NCBI GenBank assembly: GCA_037074705.1
Contig: CM073591.1
Location: 33,522,587 to 33,586,586, forward strand
Direction: 5' to 3'
DNA length: 64,000 nucleotides
Source: Zhengitettix transpicula
Lineage: Eukaryota > Arthropoda > Insecta > Orthoptera > Tetrigidae
The position numbers and the translations under genes were made by a program. Numbering within the stretch: the stretch's first letter is position 1; each line of letters opens with the position of its first letter. Shown piece after piece: positions 23,681 to 34,070 of this stretch. Below the pieces are notes generated by a model, which was not told the DNA's origin, ran no database searches, and saw nothing but the letters and a program-made list of their open reading frames with translations.

Positions 23681-24238
23681 CTATTTGTGCGACGAATGTC
23701 CCACGGTCGAGGATTGTTCTGGTGTGATGTCGTTCATGCTGTCCTTGATTTGGACGTCGATGCTGCTGATGGTGGAGAAGTCCGCGTCAGGATCGGGATC
23801 GGCGTCGGGGTCGGCGTCACCGTCGGCTTGGTTGCCCTGATCCTGGCCGCGCACCCACAACTCGTCCACGGTCTGCGACGGCTGGGGTTGGCGTCGGGAG
23901 TCGCTTTTGCGACGTCGGCGGCCACCTCGTCGCCGGGTTCTGGTGGACAATGGTTTCGACAAGTCGCAGAGCGAGCATCGGTGCGGGGTCGTGAAGTGGC
24001 TGTTGGGCAACCACGTCGAGCTCACGCTGTAGCGTCGGTTGCGCATGCTGAGCGTCCCGGCTCGCACGGCGTCCTTCACGAGGCGCTTGACGGCGGCACG
24101 CAGCTGCGTGGTCGGCAGCAGGCCTCCTATGTGCCTCTCGAAGTGTTGCTGGATATCATCCATGGGCATGCCGTTGCAGGACAACAGGAACCGCAACGCG
24201 GTCGGCAGTCGCGACGAAAAGGCGCTGTTCGGGCGCAT
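23681..24238 (-). CDS. Putative linker-histone-like (H1/H5 winged-helix) protein, single exon
   Basis: A 185-residue frame in a sharply GC-rich island. It starts at an ATG in context GGAGGATGCG, and an in-frame TGA lies three codons upstream, so this is the only start unless an intron intervenes. Residues about 8-75 read like the H1/H5 globular domain: helix ALRFLLSCNG, helix MDDIQQHFERHI, recognition-type helix QLRAAVKRLVKDAVRAGTL, then a wing ending RRYSVSS. A CSLCD motif follows near residue 88, then a basic run rich in R/K (about 99-113, including RRRGGRRRRKS), then an acidic repeat of DADPD type (about 140-155). Known family: such domains bind linker or nucleosomal DNA in the nucleus. 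Inference: a chromatin protein, possibly germline-type given the basic and acidic tails. An opposed 208-codon plus-strand frame is judged an artefact of GC-rich codons. Alternatives are another winged-helix family or a processed pseudogene. Confidence 0.6.
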   Translation of the reverse strand: MRPNSAFSSRLPTALRFLLSCNGMPMDDIQQHFERHIGGLLPTTQLRAAVKRLVKDAVRAGTLSMRNRRYSVSSTWLPNSHFTTPHRCSLCDLSKPLSTRTRRRGGRRRRKSDSRRQPQPSQTVDELWVRGQDQGNQADGDADPDADPDPDADFSTISSIDVQIKDSMNDITPEQSSTVGHSSHK

Positions 24239-24364
24239 CCTCCTTCACGGAAACTATGGACAATTTTCTGATCGTCGTAAACCGAAACGTATTCAACGCC
24301 GTGGCATCCACATTACGGTAATTTGAAAACCTCCAACGATTTCGAGTTGAAGCAGAGCACGGAA

Positions 24365-24372
24365 TAATTATA
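24365..24372 (-). promoter_or_regulatory. TATA-like element upstream of the histone-like gene
   Basis: TATAATTA on the minus strand about 130 bp before the start codon. The position would fit a core promoter, but such strings are frequent in this AT-rich sequence. Confidence 0.25.
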
Positions 24373-24742
24373 CGAAGCTGAAAATAGTATCTTTGGCCGT
24401 GACGTGTGTAGAGAACAATTGCATCGTTGAGAGACTACACCATACAGTTCCATGAGTTTCGGAAATAAAGTCGACTCCCCATATCATTAATAAATCAACA
24501 GGTTTATTACCCGTGGAATAACACCCAATTCAATGACATATTTCCAACTGTGACTATGAATAAATAATTAAATTATTTCAGAACTTTACATATAAATACC
24601 TCAAAATATATTTTACGAAGCAATTATTTATTACCTATTTCAACTGCATTGGGCATGTCTTATGGAATTTTCTGTCATATTATAAATATAAAAAATTACC
24701 TGATAAATGAAATTTACTAAGAAACATTCCTGTAAAGATATT

Positions 24743-24744
<2 letters not shown>

Positions 24745-24816
<72 letters not shown>
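24745..24816. repeat. TA microsatellite with GTAT interruptions
   Basis: About 70 bp of TA repeats broken by GTATAT at two places. Confidence 0.95.
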
Positions 24817-25712
24817 TATAATGCTTACTTATTTATGTGTTGACATTTAAATTAAATACACTATTAACTTTAAACAATAAACAAAATTTATTATGCCAAA
24901 TTTAAAACAATTATTCAAAATACAAAATATAATTGGGATCTCAGGGTCTTGAACTGGGTTTCATAATGGCAGAATTTAAACAATCAAAGAACACAAAATT
25001 TACATTCACTTTATAAGGAAATCGATGCGTCTAAACATAGACGAAATTTATTAATGAAGAAATTTATACTAAAAGATTGAGTTTAAACAATTTCATTTTA
25101 TCAATAATTAAAGAACGATCTGACGTTTATCTTTTAAAACGGTTTACAATAATTTTGAGGTTTTCTTTCTACTTACGGCAGCCCAGGATTAACATTAAAT
25201 TTTCGTAGATCAATGGTGGGATTTACACAGATTCTAATTACTCAGACTCTAATTAACATAGTTTGTCGGTTGGTTTAAAATGAATTGGTTACTTCTCGAT
25301 GATTTACTGCAACCTGGATTTGTAGATCTCGTGAGTCATGTTGAAAAAGCAACTCACTGGTTTGGTCTGTTGACTGAAGATTGCTTTACTTTTTGCAATT
25401 TGATGTAACAGCGTACTTATTACTGGAACACATTCTTTCGTTCCTTAAATTAAACCTCTTTTATTCTCGCTGCTGACTGACAAAACTGTTCAAACTTTCC
25501 TGAATTAGACTTTTGATCTGTTCTCCTCGCCGCTTACTGCCCAACTGTCTCTGTTCGTCTCCTAATTTTAACCGCGTAAATCTTCTCCCCACCATTCAAC
25601 AATACTCTCCTTTCATCGTCGGTTTGTTGTGGCGTCCGCTACCGCTATCAATAATGTGTCCTCTACAATTCACCTTTTCAATTAGAACAATGTCTTAATT
25701 ACCAATTATTAC

Positions 25713-25730
25713 AATATATATATATATATT
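25713..25730. repeat. TA microsatellite
   Basis: A short TA run immediately after ATTATTACAA, the same junction as at 18543. Confidence 0.9.
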
Positions 25731-27718
25731 TAAAATAACAACTCAGAGTTTACATCCTCGTGTTTCTGAACGTAATACTCACTTTGTGAAAATATATGCA
25801 TCACGGCCGCCCGATATAATCAAACAATGAAATTAATTTGTCATCAATCACATCATTTAGTATATCTGGGAACTGTAGTGCAGAAAATACACGAAAACGC
25901 GGATTTATGTGATTTACTCTAGCACTACATGTGACGAAAAATCTCAGGCTACTTACTGTGGAGTCGTTATTTATTTATTTGCAGGTACGAGTTGCAGTTA
26001 TGCAGCATTAACATATTTACTCCATTGTAATATAATAGTCTACACGTGCCCTCTTATCATAACGTCTCTTCAGCATAGCGGACATAAGAGGGCGCTGATG
26101 CAGTTAAAGACATCACTTTAGATATAGCGAGTAACAAAACACAACAACAACATAAATCTTCACCCCTTCCGCCTAGGCAGCTGGGAAAACGCTGCGTCTA
26201 TAAGTCAGCATTTTAAGTGCCTTATGCAGACATGCACACGGCAGCAGAAATCATCCACCCTGTAAGAATTCTCATTGGAGACTTAAAATCATCTGGGAGG
26301 GGGAAAGGAGTCTTCGAATTGTTCAGAGCTTCTTGGGAACGACAGTCGTGATCCAACCTCCAGACGGGTTGGCTCCTGGTGCTATCCGCCAGTTTGTCTT
26401 ACTTTATTTTATTTCTAACTATTAAATCTCTTTATTCTTCATCAACTCTTATTTGACTGAAGTGCAGCGAAACGCCAAACACTACGCCTAGGTTCAATTA
26501 GTTGAACCCGAACCCTCACGTTACCGACTTTCCTATTTCCTGTTCTTAATTCTTCCTTTTTCCTCTGGATCGGTAGCCAGGTGAGCTAACGGAGGTATAG
26601 CTCGGTTGGTGAACGATCTATCGGGACTTCCCATTTCCAACTGCTGGAATGTTACATGTTCACAGAGGTGGAGTGTTTCATGATGGCAGGAGGGATCTTA
26701 CACCATACATAAATGCTTCATCAAAACATCTTTGAAAATTCTTCAATCATACTTCAAAAATTAAGAAATTTAATAAATAAGATACGATGTGGCCTGATTA
26801 CTAAACAAAAGCATTTTTTTTAGTGGCTAAGAAGGAATGTTACCTATTTCAAAGTTCCCCCTTGTCTTCTATTAACATTTTGTGTTCATTAATTCTGCCT
26901 GATAACGTTGAATGTAGAGTCAAAAAAATGTCTATAAACACTTTGAAATTTATATGTAACTAAATTATGTGCCTTTTATTGAACACTAAAAATCCGTAAA
27001 TGAGCTTGTGTATGATAATTTGTAATTCCAGTCGATTTTCTTTACTGCCTTTCACTTCACGATAATATTTTCGGATTACGTGTATGCCTAGTGACGTAAT
27101 CTTTCTTGACATTCGTCCAAGAAGAAAGTGTTTCTGTGCTTAGCAATTTAACACTGAAATGTTAATAAATTACGTATAAAAACATTTCTCCTTATCTCAT
27201 AAAATTTGTATTTTACTTTCAGGATTATTTATTCTAATTCTGTATTGAGTGTGTCTATAATTTACTTGTGAAGTAACGCGAATAATAAAAATCAAATGTA
27301 ATATATTTAAGAATGAGATTTTTTTGTGGGCTTAAAAATTAGTTAATCATTTCTCAATAAATAACAATTTTTTGACGAAAAATGTTAAATCCTTTTCTTT
27401 TACGTGCAATATTACGCGTATGAATATTAAACTGTGGATAATAAGTTAAAAGAATATAATAAAGGAAATACTGTATTTGTTTGATATATTCCAGTATTTG
27501 AAAGTACTGCGCTGGAGTTTCCTATTCCCAGAAATATAAAAACCGATTTAAGAATTAATTTGTAAATTTAAGATTTCTGTTTCAAAAATAGATAAAACGA
27601 CGCTTCGTTTCAGGTAAATAAAATGCAGTCCTATGAAATCTTTTAAATTATATTATTCCCTGCGTTTTGTCCAGTAGCAAAAAATTTGCCATCTCTTTCA
27701 GTTTAATGTAGTGTGGTA

Positions 27719-28502
27719 TTTTTTTTTTTAGGGCAACAGGCTACATGATGGTGATCCACATTGGGCAACTTCCCTTTAATAGCATAGGAAGGGATTTGAA
27801 AGGGGAGATGCGGAAAGGTAGAGGAAGGTAGCCAAGGGTTACTAAGGCCCCCGGGCTATGATTTAAGGATCCTACCCGGCATTCTACCCTAGAAAAACCT
27901 GCATCAGGTAGGTCGGGCATTGGGTACTTGTCCCACGCCCTTCCGATAGCGGGAGAGGTGTTTTCTGTGGAGTCGCAGCATTCCCTTCTCCGTGCCTCGA
28001 CCAGTTTAGGACCTTTTAGGAGAGATACGAAGGAGCTACCTTTGGGTATGCCTTTTCCTCTCCGTTTTTGAACTAAGGTTCCCACAAGCCGAGGCTACTC
28101 GGCCTGTTTTGAGAGGTGTATGTTCCGGGGTCACAGACCTTGGGCATACGGTAAGAGTTGTTCGCTATTCCCATTGGAATAGTCGGCCAGCTGCCTCATA
28201 AACTGGTCGAGGCACGGAGAAGGGAATGCTGCGTCCCCACAGCAAACTCATCTCCCGCTATCGGAAGGGCGTGGGACAAGTACCCAATGCCAGACCTACC
28301 TGATGCAGGTTTTTCTAGGGTTTTCCCTGCATTTCTTTAGGCGAATGCCGGGTAGGATCCTTAAACCATAGCCCGGGTGCCGTAGTAACCCTTGGCTACC
28401 TTCCTCTACCTTTCCGCATCCCCCCTTTCAGATCCCTTCCTATGCTATTAAAGGGGAGTTGCCCAATGCGGATCACCCTCATGTAGCCTGTTGCCCTAAA
28501 AA
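27719..28502. mobile_element. SINE-like retroposon, inverted composite copy
   Basis: A minus-strand 3' part (27719 to about 28010) is joined head-to-head to a plus-strand near-complete copy (about 28007-28502). Both outer ends carry the CCCTAAAA/TTTTAGGG terminus. At the join, CCAGTTTAGG runs straight into ACCTTTTAGGAGAG; TTAGGA is present in both parents. The minus part also has an internal deletion (GGCATTCTACCCTAG). No target-site duplication was found. A 60-codon sense frame is open (28158-28340). Confidence 0.88.
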
Positions 28503-29104
28503 ATAAAAATTAAAATAAATTCGTTTTCTGAGTGCAAACATATTATAATTGAGTTGTTGCAAATGTCCATATTAATATTTGCAGCGGGAGATTTTGTTCC
28601 ACTTCATAGATTGCATTTTCACCGTTGGAGAACTCTTCATAAGAAAACAGCGCTTTTAATATTTATAAAAATACGTAATTTGTTCAAAAATGATTCAATG
28701 AATTGCTAATTTTACCAGGTGGAAAGGCGATCACTTTGACGGTTATAAATAAATCGTTAAAAATTAAAAATATATTAAAATTCTAACACACCAGATTTAA
28801 TCAGCCACCAATTGAAATACGTTTCTATTTTCCAAGCATTCATTTTATTTTAATTGCAGAATAATATTTCATCTTCATTACGTCCAATTTAGTAATTTAA
28901 AGGTTGAGGTATTCATTTTAAATATATTATTATGTTAATTATTATAATTAAGACATTTAAAATTTTTGTTTCAATTACTAAATAATATATTTCCAAATTT
29001 AAATGCACAAGTATTTTAATGGGTGACTGTTTAAACCTGGGGAGCTAAAATTTTAATAAATTAATAAAAATCTGTCATATATAATTTTCAAAAACTCAAC
29101 TATA
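28503..29104. other. AT-rich DNA, no gene recognised
   Basis: No supported feature. Confidence 0.4.
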
Positions 29105-29169
29105 AATCTAATCTTGAATAAGAAAGATAGCCAATACAGACAAAAAATGGGTAATATAACTAACATAGA

Positions 29170-29200
29170 ACGTTTCTGGGATACTTGTTCCTTTCGTCAG
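29170..29200 (-). ncRNA. Hammerhead-ribozyme-like motif, left arm
   Basis: On the minus strand: CTGACGA, AA, GGAA, loop CAAGTA, TCCC, A, GAAACG. One stem II pair is broken (A against C), unlike the right arm. Position 7 is C, which is a variable position in the hammerhead core. Confidence 0.45.
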
Positions 29201-29291
29201 GTGCTAAGAAGAGCCTAGAGAAACACAACTGCACTGGTCAGTTGACAACACTCTAAACTGACCAGTGCAGTTGTGTTTCTATTCCTAGCAC

Positions 29292-29326
29292 CTGACGAAA
29301 GGGACAAGTATCCCAGAAACGTTGTG
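29292..29326 (+). ncRNA. Hammerhead-ribozyme-like motif, right arm
   Basis: CTGACGA (29292-29298), AA, GGGA (29301-29304), loop CAAGTA, TCCC (29311-29314), A, GAAAC (29316-29320), then GTTGTG. Stem II is perfect. The two-base-pair helix III (AC...GT around GTT) leaves G at the cleavage position, which known hammerheads do not tolerate. The fold may therefore be kept without self-cleavage, or this copy is dead. Confidence 0.5.
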
Positions 29327-29400
29327 TGGTATTTATATTACCCATTTTCGTCTGTATTGGCTATCTTTATTATTCATTATTTTCTATCAGACGTAAATTA

Positions 29401-30361
29401 TTTTCATTTATAAATCTAATCTGTTAAATATCGTCCGGAAGGGCTCACAGAAAATATTTATTAAAATCCACTTAAGAGAGAAGAAAAGAAATGTTGACAC
29501 CTATTATAATACAGTCAGTCAAGATCTTTGAGGAAAACAGACAATGTTTGCAGAAGGAGGAGCTTGAAGTGGAAATAAACATAACAAGACATCTGTAGAT
29601 GAAATAACAGTTGTTTGTGGTTTGACATTCCTTATACAAAGAAATGACTTTTCAATGTCGAAAACTATGTTGCGGGTAAAGTTTAAATGAATCCACTAAA
29701 ATTTGCAACGATACAAAATTTGAGCGCCGCCTCTGGTGTGCTTTTCAAGCTTCCCTTCGAGCCATGATCAATACGCACTCACACAGAGGATGTTTTTACG
29801 GTCCAGCGGGGATAAATGAATGACATTTACACACAGGAAGTAAAACGAGAGGCAACCTCGCATCGATCGGCAGAGAAACAAAAAAAAACGTCACTTCAAC
29901 AGACACTCGACTCGATCGTAAGAGCATACACACGTTTCAATAAGCAACCACTGTAAAAAAAAAAATACTCCGAAATGGTGATTTGCGTTTAGGATAAAAT
30001 TAAAGAGTAGCCTCAAAGAGAAATTAAAGATATAAAAATGAATTTTGAGTTATGTTCAAGTTAATTCACGTTAATAAATATTCTCAATATACAGAAAGAC
30101 ATTTAATAAAATAAAATTTTCCAACATTAAAAATAAACGAAATTATTAATTAACGAAAGATCAATTATATAATCAGTTGGGTTATCCTGTGCGAACGTTC
30201 TCTCAATAGAAAATATATTATACTCAAATAATACCTGCCGGCTTAACCAAGACCAATGGAGGGATAAAAATTTTATTATATAGTTTCATGTGAATTTAGT
30301 ATCGATTAATATACAAAAAAAATACGAAAGTGTTAGAAAAGTTGCAACGCCAGTTGTGTTT
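29401..30361. other. Intergenic DNA, no gene recognised
   Basis: The part 29690-29960 is more GC-balanced but lacks a credible reading frame. Nothing else seen. Confidence 0.4.
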
Positions 30362-30370
30362 TGGAATTAA

Positions 30371-30932
30371 TTTTTTTTTTAGGGCAACAGGCTACATGAC
30401 GGTGATCCACATTGGGCAACTCCCCTTTAATAGCATAGGAAGGGATTTGAAGAGGGGATGCGGAAGGGTGGAGGAAGGTAGCCAAGGGTTACTAGGGCCC
30501 CCGGGCTATTTTTTAAGGATCCTACCCGGCATTCGCCTAAAGAAATGCAGGGAAAACACTAGAAAAACCTGCATCGGGTAGGTCGGGCATTGGGTACTTG
30601 TCCCACGCCCTTCCGATAGCGGGAGATGAGTTTCCTGTGGGGACGCAGCATTCCCTTCTCCGTGACTCGACCAGTTTAGGAGGCAGCTGGCCGACTCTTC
30701 CAATGGGAATAGCGAACAATTCTCACCGTATGCCCTAGGTCTGTGACCCCGGAACATACACCTCTCAAAACAGGCCGAGGTGTCTCGGCTAGTGGGAACC
30801 TTAGTTCAAAAACGGAGAGGAAAAGGCATACCCAAAGGTAGCCCCTTCGTATCGCTCCTAAAAGGTTCTGCCTGCGAGAGAAAATCCCTCGCAGGTTGCC
30901 TGCGAGAGAATCCTGTCGCAGGCTATTTTTTG
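30371..30932 (-). mobile_element. SINE-like retroposon, subfamily A, with target-site duplication
   Basis: Minus-strand copy flanked by TGGAATTAA (30362-30370 and 30933-30941). The A-tail is the T-run at 30371-30380. Two hairpin units (CCTGCGAGAG-type) form the 5' end near 30868-30923. The sense 60-codon frame (30537-30719, minus) remains open. Confidence 0.9.
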
Positions 30933-30941
30933 TGGAATTAA

Positions 30942-31239
30942 AATAATGTATATGTTAGTAATTATTTTATGTAATGTTGGTACTGCGTGTAAGTTTACTT
31001 AAGTTGGCAACAATGCAGCCTGCGTTCATTTCTTGTTGTATTGCGGCTCGACGTAAAACAATTTTGTTCTGATATTAACTGTTCCTTGAAATATATGATG
31101 ATAAAAATCCTACAACGTATTAGCAACGCTTAATTTAATTTACTTTCTCTCTGTATTACAGCGATTAGAAACTTGCAGATACATCTGAAAAAGGCCATTT
31201 GTCCAAAATTAAACGTGTTGTTTTTTTTTTAGTTTTTTT
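30942..31239. other. AT-rich spacer
   Basis: No supported feature. Confidence 0.4.
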
Positions 31240-31360
31240 TTAACACGTAAAGAAAAGAACAAGCCTTTCAAAAACGTTGTGTGCTATATATATCATCACT
31301 TCTTTTGTCTGTATAGGCTTTCTCAGTATTAATTATCGAAACAGACGTAAATTTTTCATT
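31240..31360 (+). repeat. Right half of a hammerhead-like foldback element, decayed
   Basis: AAAACGTTGTGTGCTATATATATCATCACTTCTTTTGTCTGTATAGGCTTTCTC is aligned by eye to the right arm of the 29-kb and 49-kb elements, followed by the shared CAGACGTAAATTTTTCA tail. The core before it (CGTAAAGAAAAGAACAAG...) is decayed and the left arm is lost. Confidence 0.55.
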
Positions 31361-31780
31361 TGTTGTTTATTAATATCAGCTCCTATCTAGCAAATTAGAG
31401 GAAAAAGTGAATGTTTGTGGTATTTTAGACTCTGAATTACGTTCAGAAACATTTCAACCAGCATATTACTCGCTGAAAGAGATCGTCGATAGGAAGGACA
31501 GATTAGATACTCTTTGATAAAATAGTTTTCCGGGTATCCTATCGAGGTATGAAATTATTTGACGATTATAAACTTGTAGAATTTAACTGGCGACTTATTG
31601 TCTTTTTCATGTTCGACGGGAATCGAAGTAAGATTTTCTGCTGGAAACTCCGTCGAATGAAAATTGAAGATTACTGTTATATCTTTAACGGTGATATTTA
31701 TAATATATATATATATATTATAAACTACAGTGTTTGTTTTTTAAAATTTGTAATCATAATTATTTTTTTTATTTTTTTAT
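31361..31780. other. AT-rich spacer with short TA run
   Basis: A TA run lies at about 31697-31715. No gene. The 79-codon frame here is low-complexity and unlikely to be real. Confidence 0.4.
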
Positions 31781-32333
31781 TTTTTTAGGGCAACAGGCTA
31801 CATGAGGGTGATCCACGTTGGGCAACTCACCTTTAATAGCATAGGAAGGGATTTGAAAGGGGGGATGCGGAAGGGTAGAGGAAGGTAGCCAAGGGTTAAC
31901 TAGGGCCCCCGGGCTATGGTTTAAGGATCCTACCTGGCATTCGCCTAAAGAAATGCAGAGAAAACCCTAGAAAAACCTGCATCGGGTAGGTCGGGCATTG
32001 GGTACTTGTCCCACGCCCTTCCGATAGCGGGAGAGGAGTTTGCTGTGAGGACGCAGCATTCCCTTCTCCGTGCCTCGACTAGTTTAGGAGGCAGCTGGCC
32101 GACTATTCCAATGGGAATAGCGGACAACTCTTACTGTATGCCCAAGGTCTGCGACCCCGGAACATACACCTCTCAAAACAGGTCGAGGTACCGCGGCTTG
32201 TGGGAACCTTAGTTCAAAAACGGAGAGGAAAAGGCATCCCCAAAGGTAGCACCTTCGTATCTCTCCTACAAGGTTCTGCCTGCGAGAGAATATCCCTCGA
32301 AGGTTACCTGCGAGAGATTCCTCTCGCAGGCTT
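31781..32333 (-). mobile_element. SINE-like retroposon, subfamily A
   Basis: Full-length minus-strand copy with T-run at the left edge and two 5' hairpin units at 32278-32332 (CCTGCGAGAG...CTCTCGCAGG). The flanks are T-rich, so a target-site duplication cannot be fixed. Its 5' end lies about 50 bp from the 5' end of the next copy, making a head-to-head pair. Sense (31945-32127) and antisense (32006-32212) frames are open. Confidence 0.9.
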
Positions 32334-32384
32334 AATTTATCATTTTATTTTTTTCTTGTAAATTTATACTATGACAGGCATAGC

Positions 32385-32930
32385 GTCCGCGAGGGTTATT
32401 CTCTCGCAGGCAATACTTGCGAGGGATGTTCTCTCGCAGGCAGAACCTTTTAGGAGAGATACGAAGGGGCTACCTTTGGGTATGCCTTTTCCTCTCCGTT
32501 TTTGAACTAAGGTTCCCACAAGCCGAGGCACTTCGGCCTGTTTTTGAGAGATGTATTTTCTGGGGTCGCAGACCTAAGAGTTGTCCGCTATTCCCATTGG
32601 AATAGTCGGCTAGCTGCCTCCTAAACTGGTCGAGGCACGGAGAAGATAATGCTGCGTCCCCACAGCAAACTCCTCTCCCGCTATCGGAAGGACGTGGGAC
32701 AAGTACCTAATGCCGACCTACCCAATGCAGGTTTTTCTAAGGTTTTCCCTGCATATCTTTAGGCGAATGCCGGGTAGGATCCTTAAAATATAGCCCGGGG
32801 GCCCTAGTAACCCTTGGCTACCTTCCTCTACCCTTCCGCACCCCCCCCTTTCAAATCCCTTCCTATGCTATTAAAGGAGAGTTGCCCAATGTGGATCACC
32901 CTCATGTAGCCTGTTGCCCTAAAAAAAAAA
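32385..32930 (+). mobile_element. SINE-like retroposon, subfamily A
   Basis: Full-length plus-strand copy with two 5' hairpin units (CCGCGAGGGTTATTCTCTCG and TTGCGAGGGATGTTCTCTCG) and a 10-A tail (32921-32930). It carries a 12-15 bp deletion after GCAGACCT (near 32574), where the other copies continue TGGGCATACGG. No clear target-site duplication. Confidence 0.9.
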
Positions 32931-34070
32931 TCTTCTGCCAAACAAATTTTTTACCGTATATTTTTCACTCTAACTTTCTACATTGTCATTTTCCATCGCA
33001 TGACAGTCTCTCCGTTGTTCTTGGATAACTTTTTTGAAATGTCGGAAACACTAAGGCCACTCCTCTTTCTGGGTTTATATCGCAGTTCAAAAATCCGCAA
33101 TCTAAATTCAAATTTCTTCTTCGTAGGCTCTACCGCGACGTCTTCACTCACAACGTCTTGCCCTCACTTTCGTATTTTTTCCACAGCTTGAAACCATTCT
33201 TAAGGCACGTCCGGAAGCTACAACGCCCTAGTTCCAGTCTTCGGTCAGTCCAGAAAATCTTTTATCGGGACAAATACGTACATTTTTTTTTCCAACAGGA
33301 GTGGTAGCTAAAAGGCGAGTGCTTGATTTGGCAACGGTATTGACTTAAATGGTTGCCAATGCTGTTGTTACATTTATTATCTTAACAACCCTTTTTTCAT
33401 TATCCGGATGTATTTAATATTTAGTTTTATTTTATTTTAAAACATTATTTTATTATATTTGCAAACTGCAACACAGTTTAAGAAAAATCTAATTTTTAAT
33501 GTATATATGATATTCGTCTGCTGTTTTTCACACATTTTCTCTACTCATTCACGAAGCAGATTCATTCAGAGCATTTAGTTTCACGCTTCACGCAGAGAAT
33601 ATTTACTGTACTTTATTTTCTCAGGTTTACTTTCTTACTGGAAAAGCACGGTTCTTTCTGCGACTTCAATCATCCCCCTCGAGCGCTTCTCCTTCTCATT
33701 TTCCGAGCTCTCTTTGGATGAGTAAGTCTATCACAAAATCAGAAAGGCAAACGTCTGTAACCTACCCGCGACTCTGTCAGCGAAATTCCACCAACTGAAA
33801 TGGCACAGAGAAAATAAATCGCGTATATTTCTCCCTTTATTTTCAAAGAAGCTGTTGGTATTGAGGCATCGTGTGTTTCGAAATTAAGCCGAAGACGAAC
33901 TCGCTGTTCATAACCTTCGTGAACGCCGCTAATGTGATGATGAAATATTTATATACCCGATTCTTTCAGAAACTCAGGATTCCCACTTAAAGTAAAAAAA
34001 ATCCTGTAGTGAAGGAAAAATAAAAGATTTAATTAAAAATTATCATTAGGGAGCTCTTTTTATTTTATTA
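32931..34070. other. Intergenic DNA, no gene recognised
   Basis: Short frames only. The segment 33000-33300 is GC-balanced but has no recognised domain on either strand. Confidence 0.4.

Larger units (their letters stand above)
24373..27718. other. AT-rich DNA with two TA arrays, no gene recognised
   Basis: Region 26160-26700 has more balanced base composition and includes TATAGCTCGGTTGG near 26595, which resembles a tRNA A box. I could not find a matching B box at the right distance. No coding frame is convincing. Confidence 0.4.
29105..29400. repeat. Palindromic element with hammerhead-like motif in both arms
   Basis: The arms mirror nearly base for base: AAACACAACTGCACTGGTCA (about 29221-29240) faces TGACCAGTGCAGTTGTGTTT (about 29258-29277), and GATAGCCAATACAGAC faces GTCTGTATTGGCTATC near the outer ends. 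The spacer at the centre is only about 17 bp. The right outer flank continues CAGACGTAAATTATTTTCA, a tail shared by the copies at 31.3, 42.6 and 49.9 kb. Such a transcript would fold into one long hairpin. Confidence 0.85.

Noticed and set aside
23645..24271. 208-codon plus-strand frame opposite the histone-like gene
   Set aside because: It starts with TTG, has a Val/Gly-rich low-complexity run that is simply the complement of the acidic repeat, and shows no domain. The minus-strand frame has an ATG, an upstream stop and a recognisable fold pattern.
24936..24975. B-box-like AGTTCAAGACCC on the minus strand
   Set aside because: No A box upstream on that strand and no stems.
26595..26700. tRNA A-box-like string TATAGCTCGGTTGG
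   Set aside because: No B box at a suitable distance and no cloverleaf pairing.
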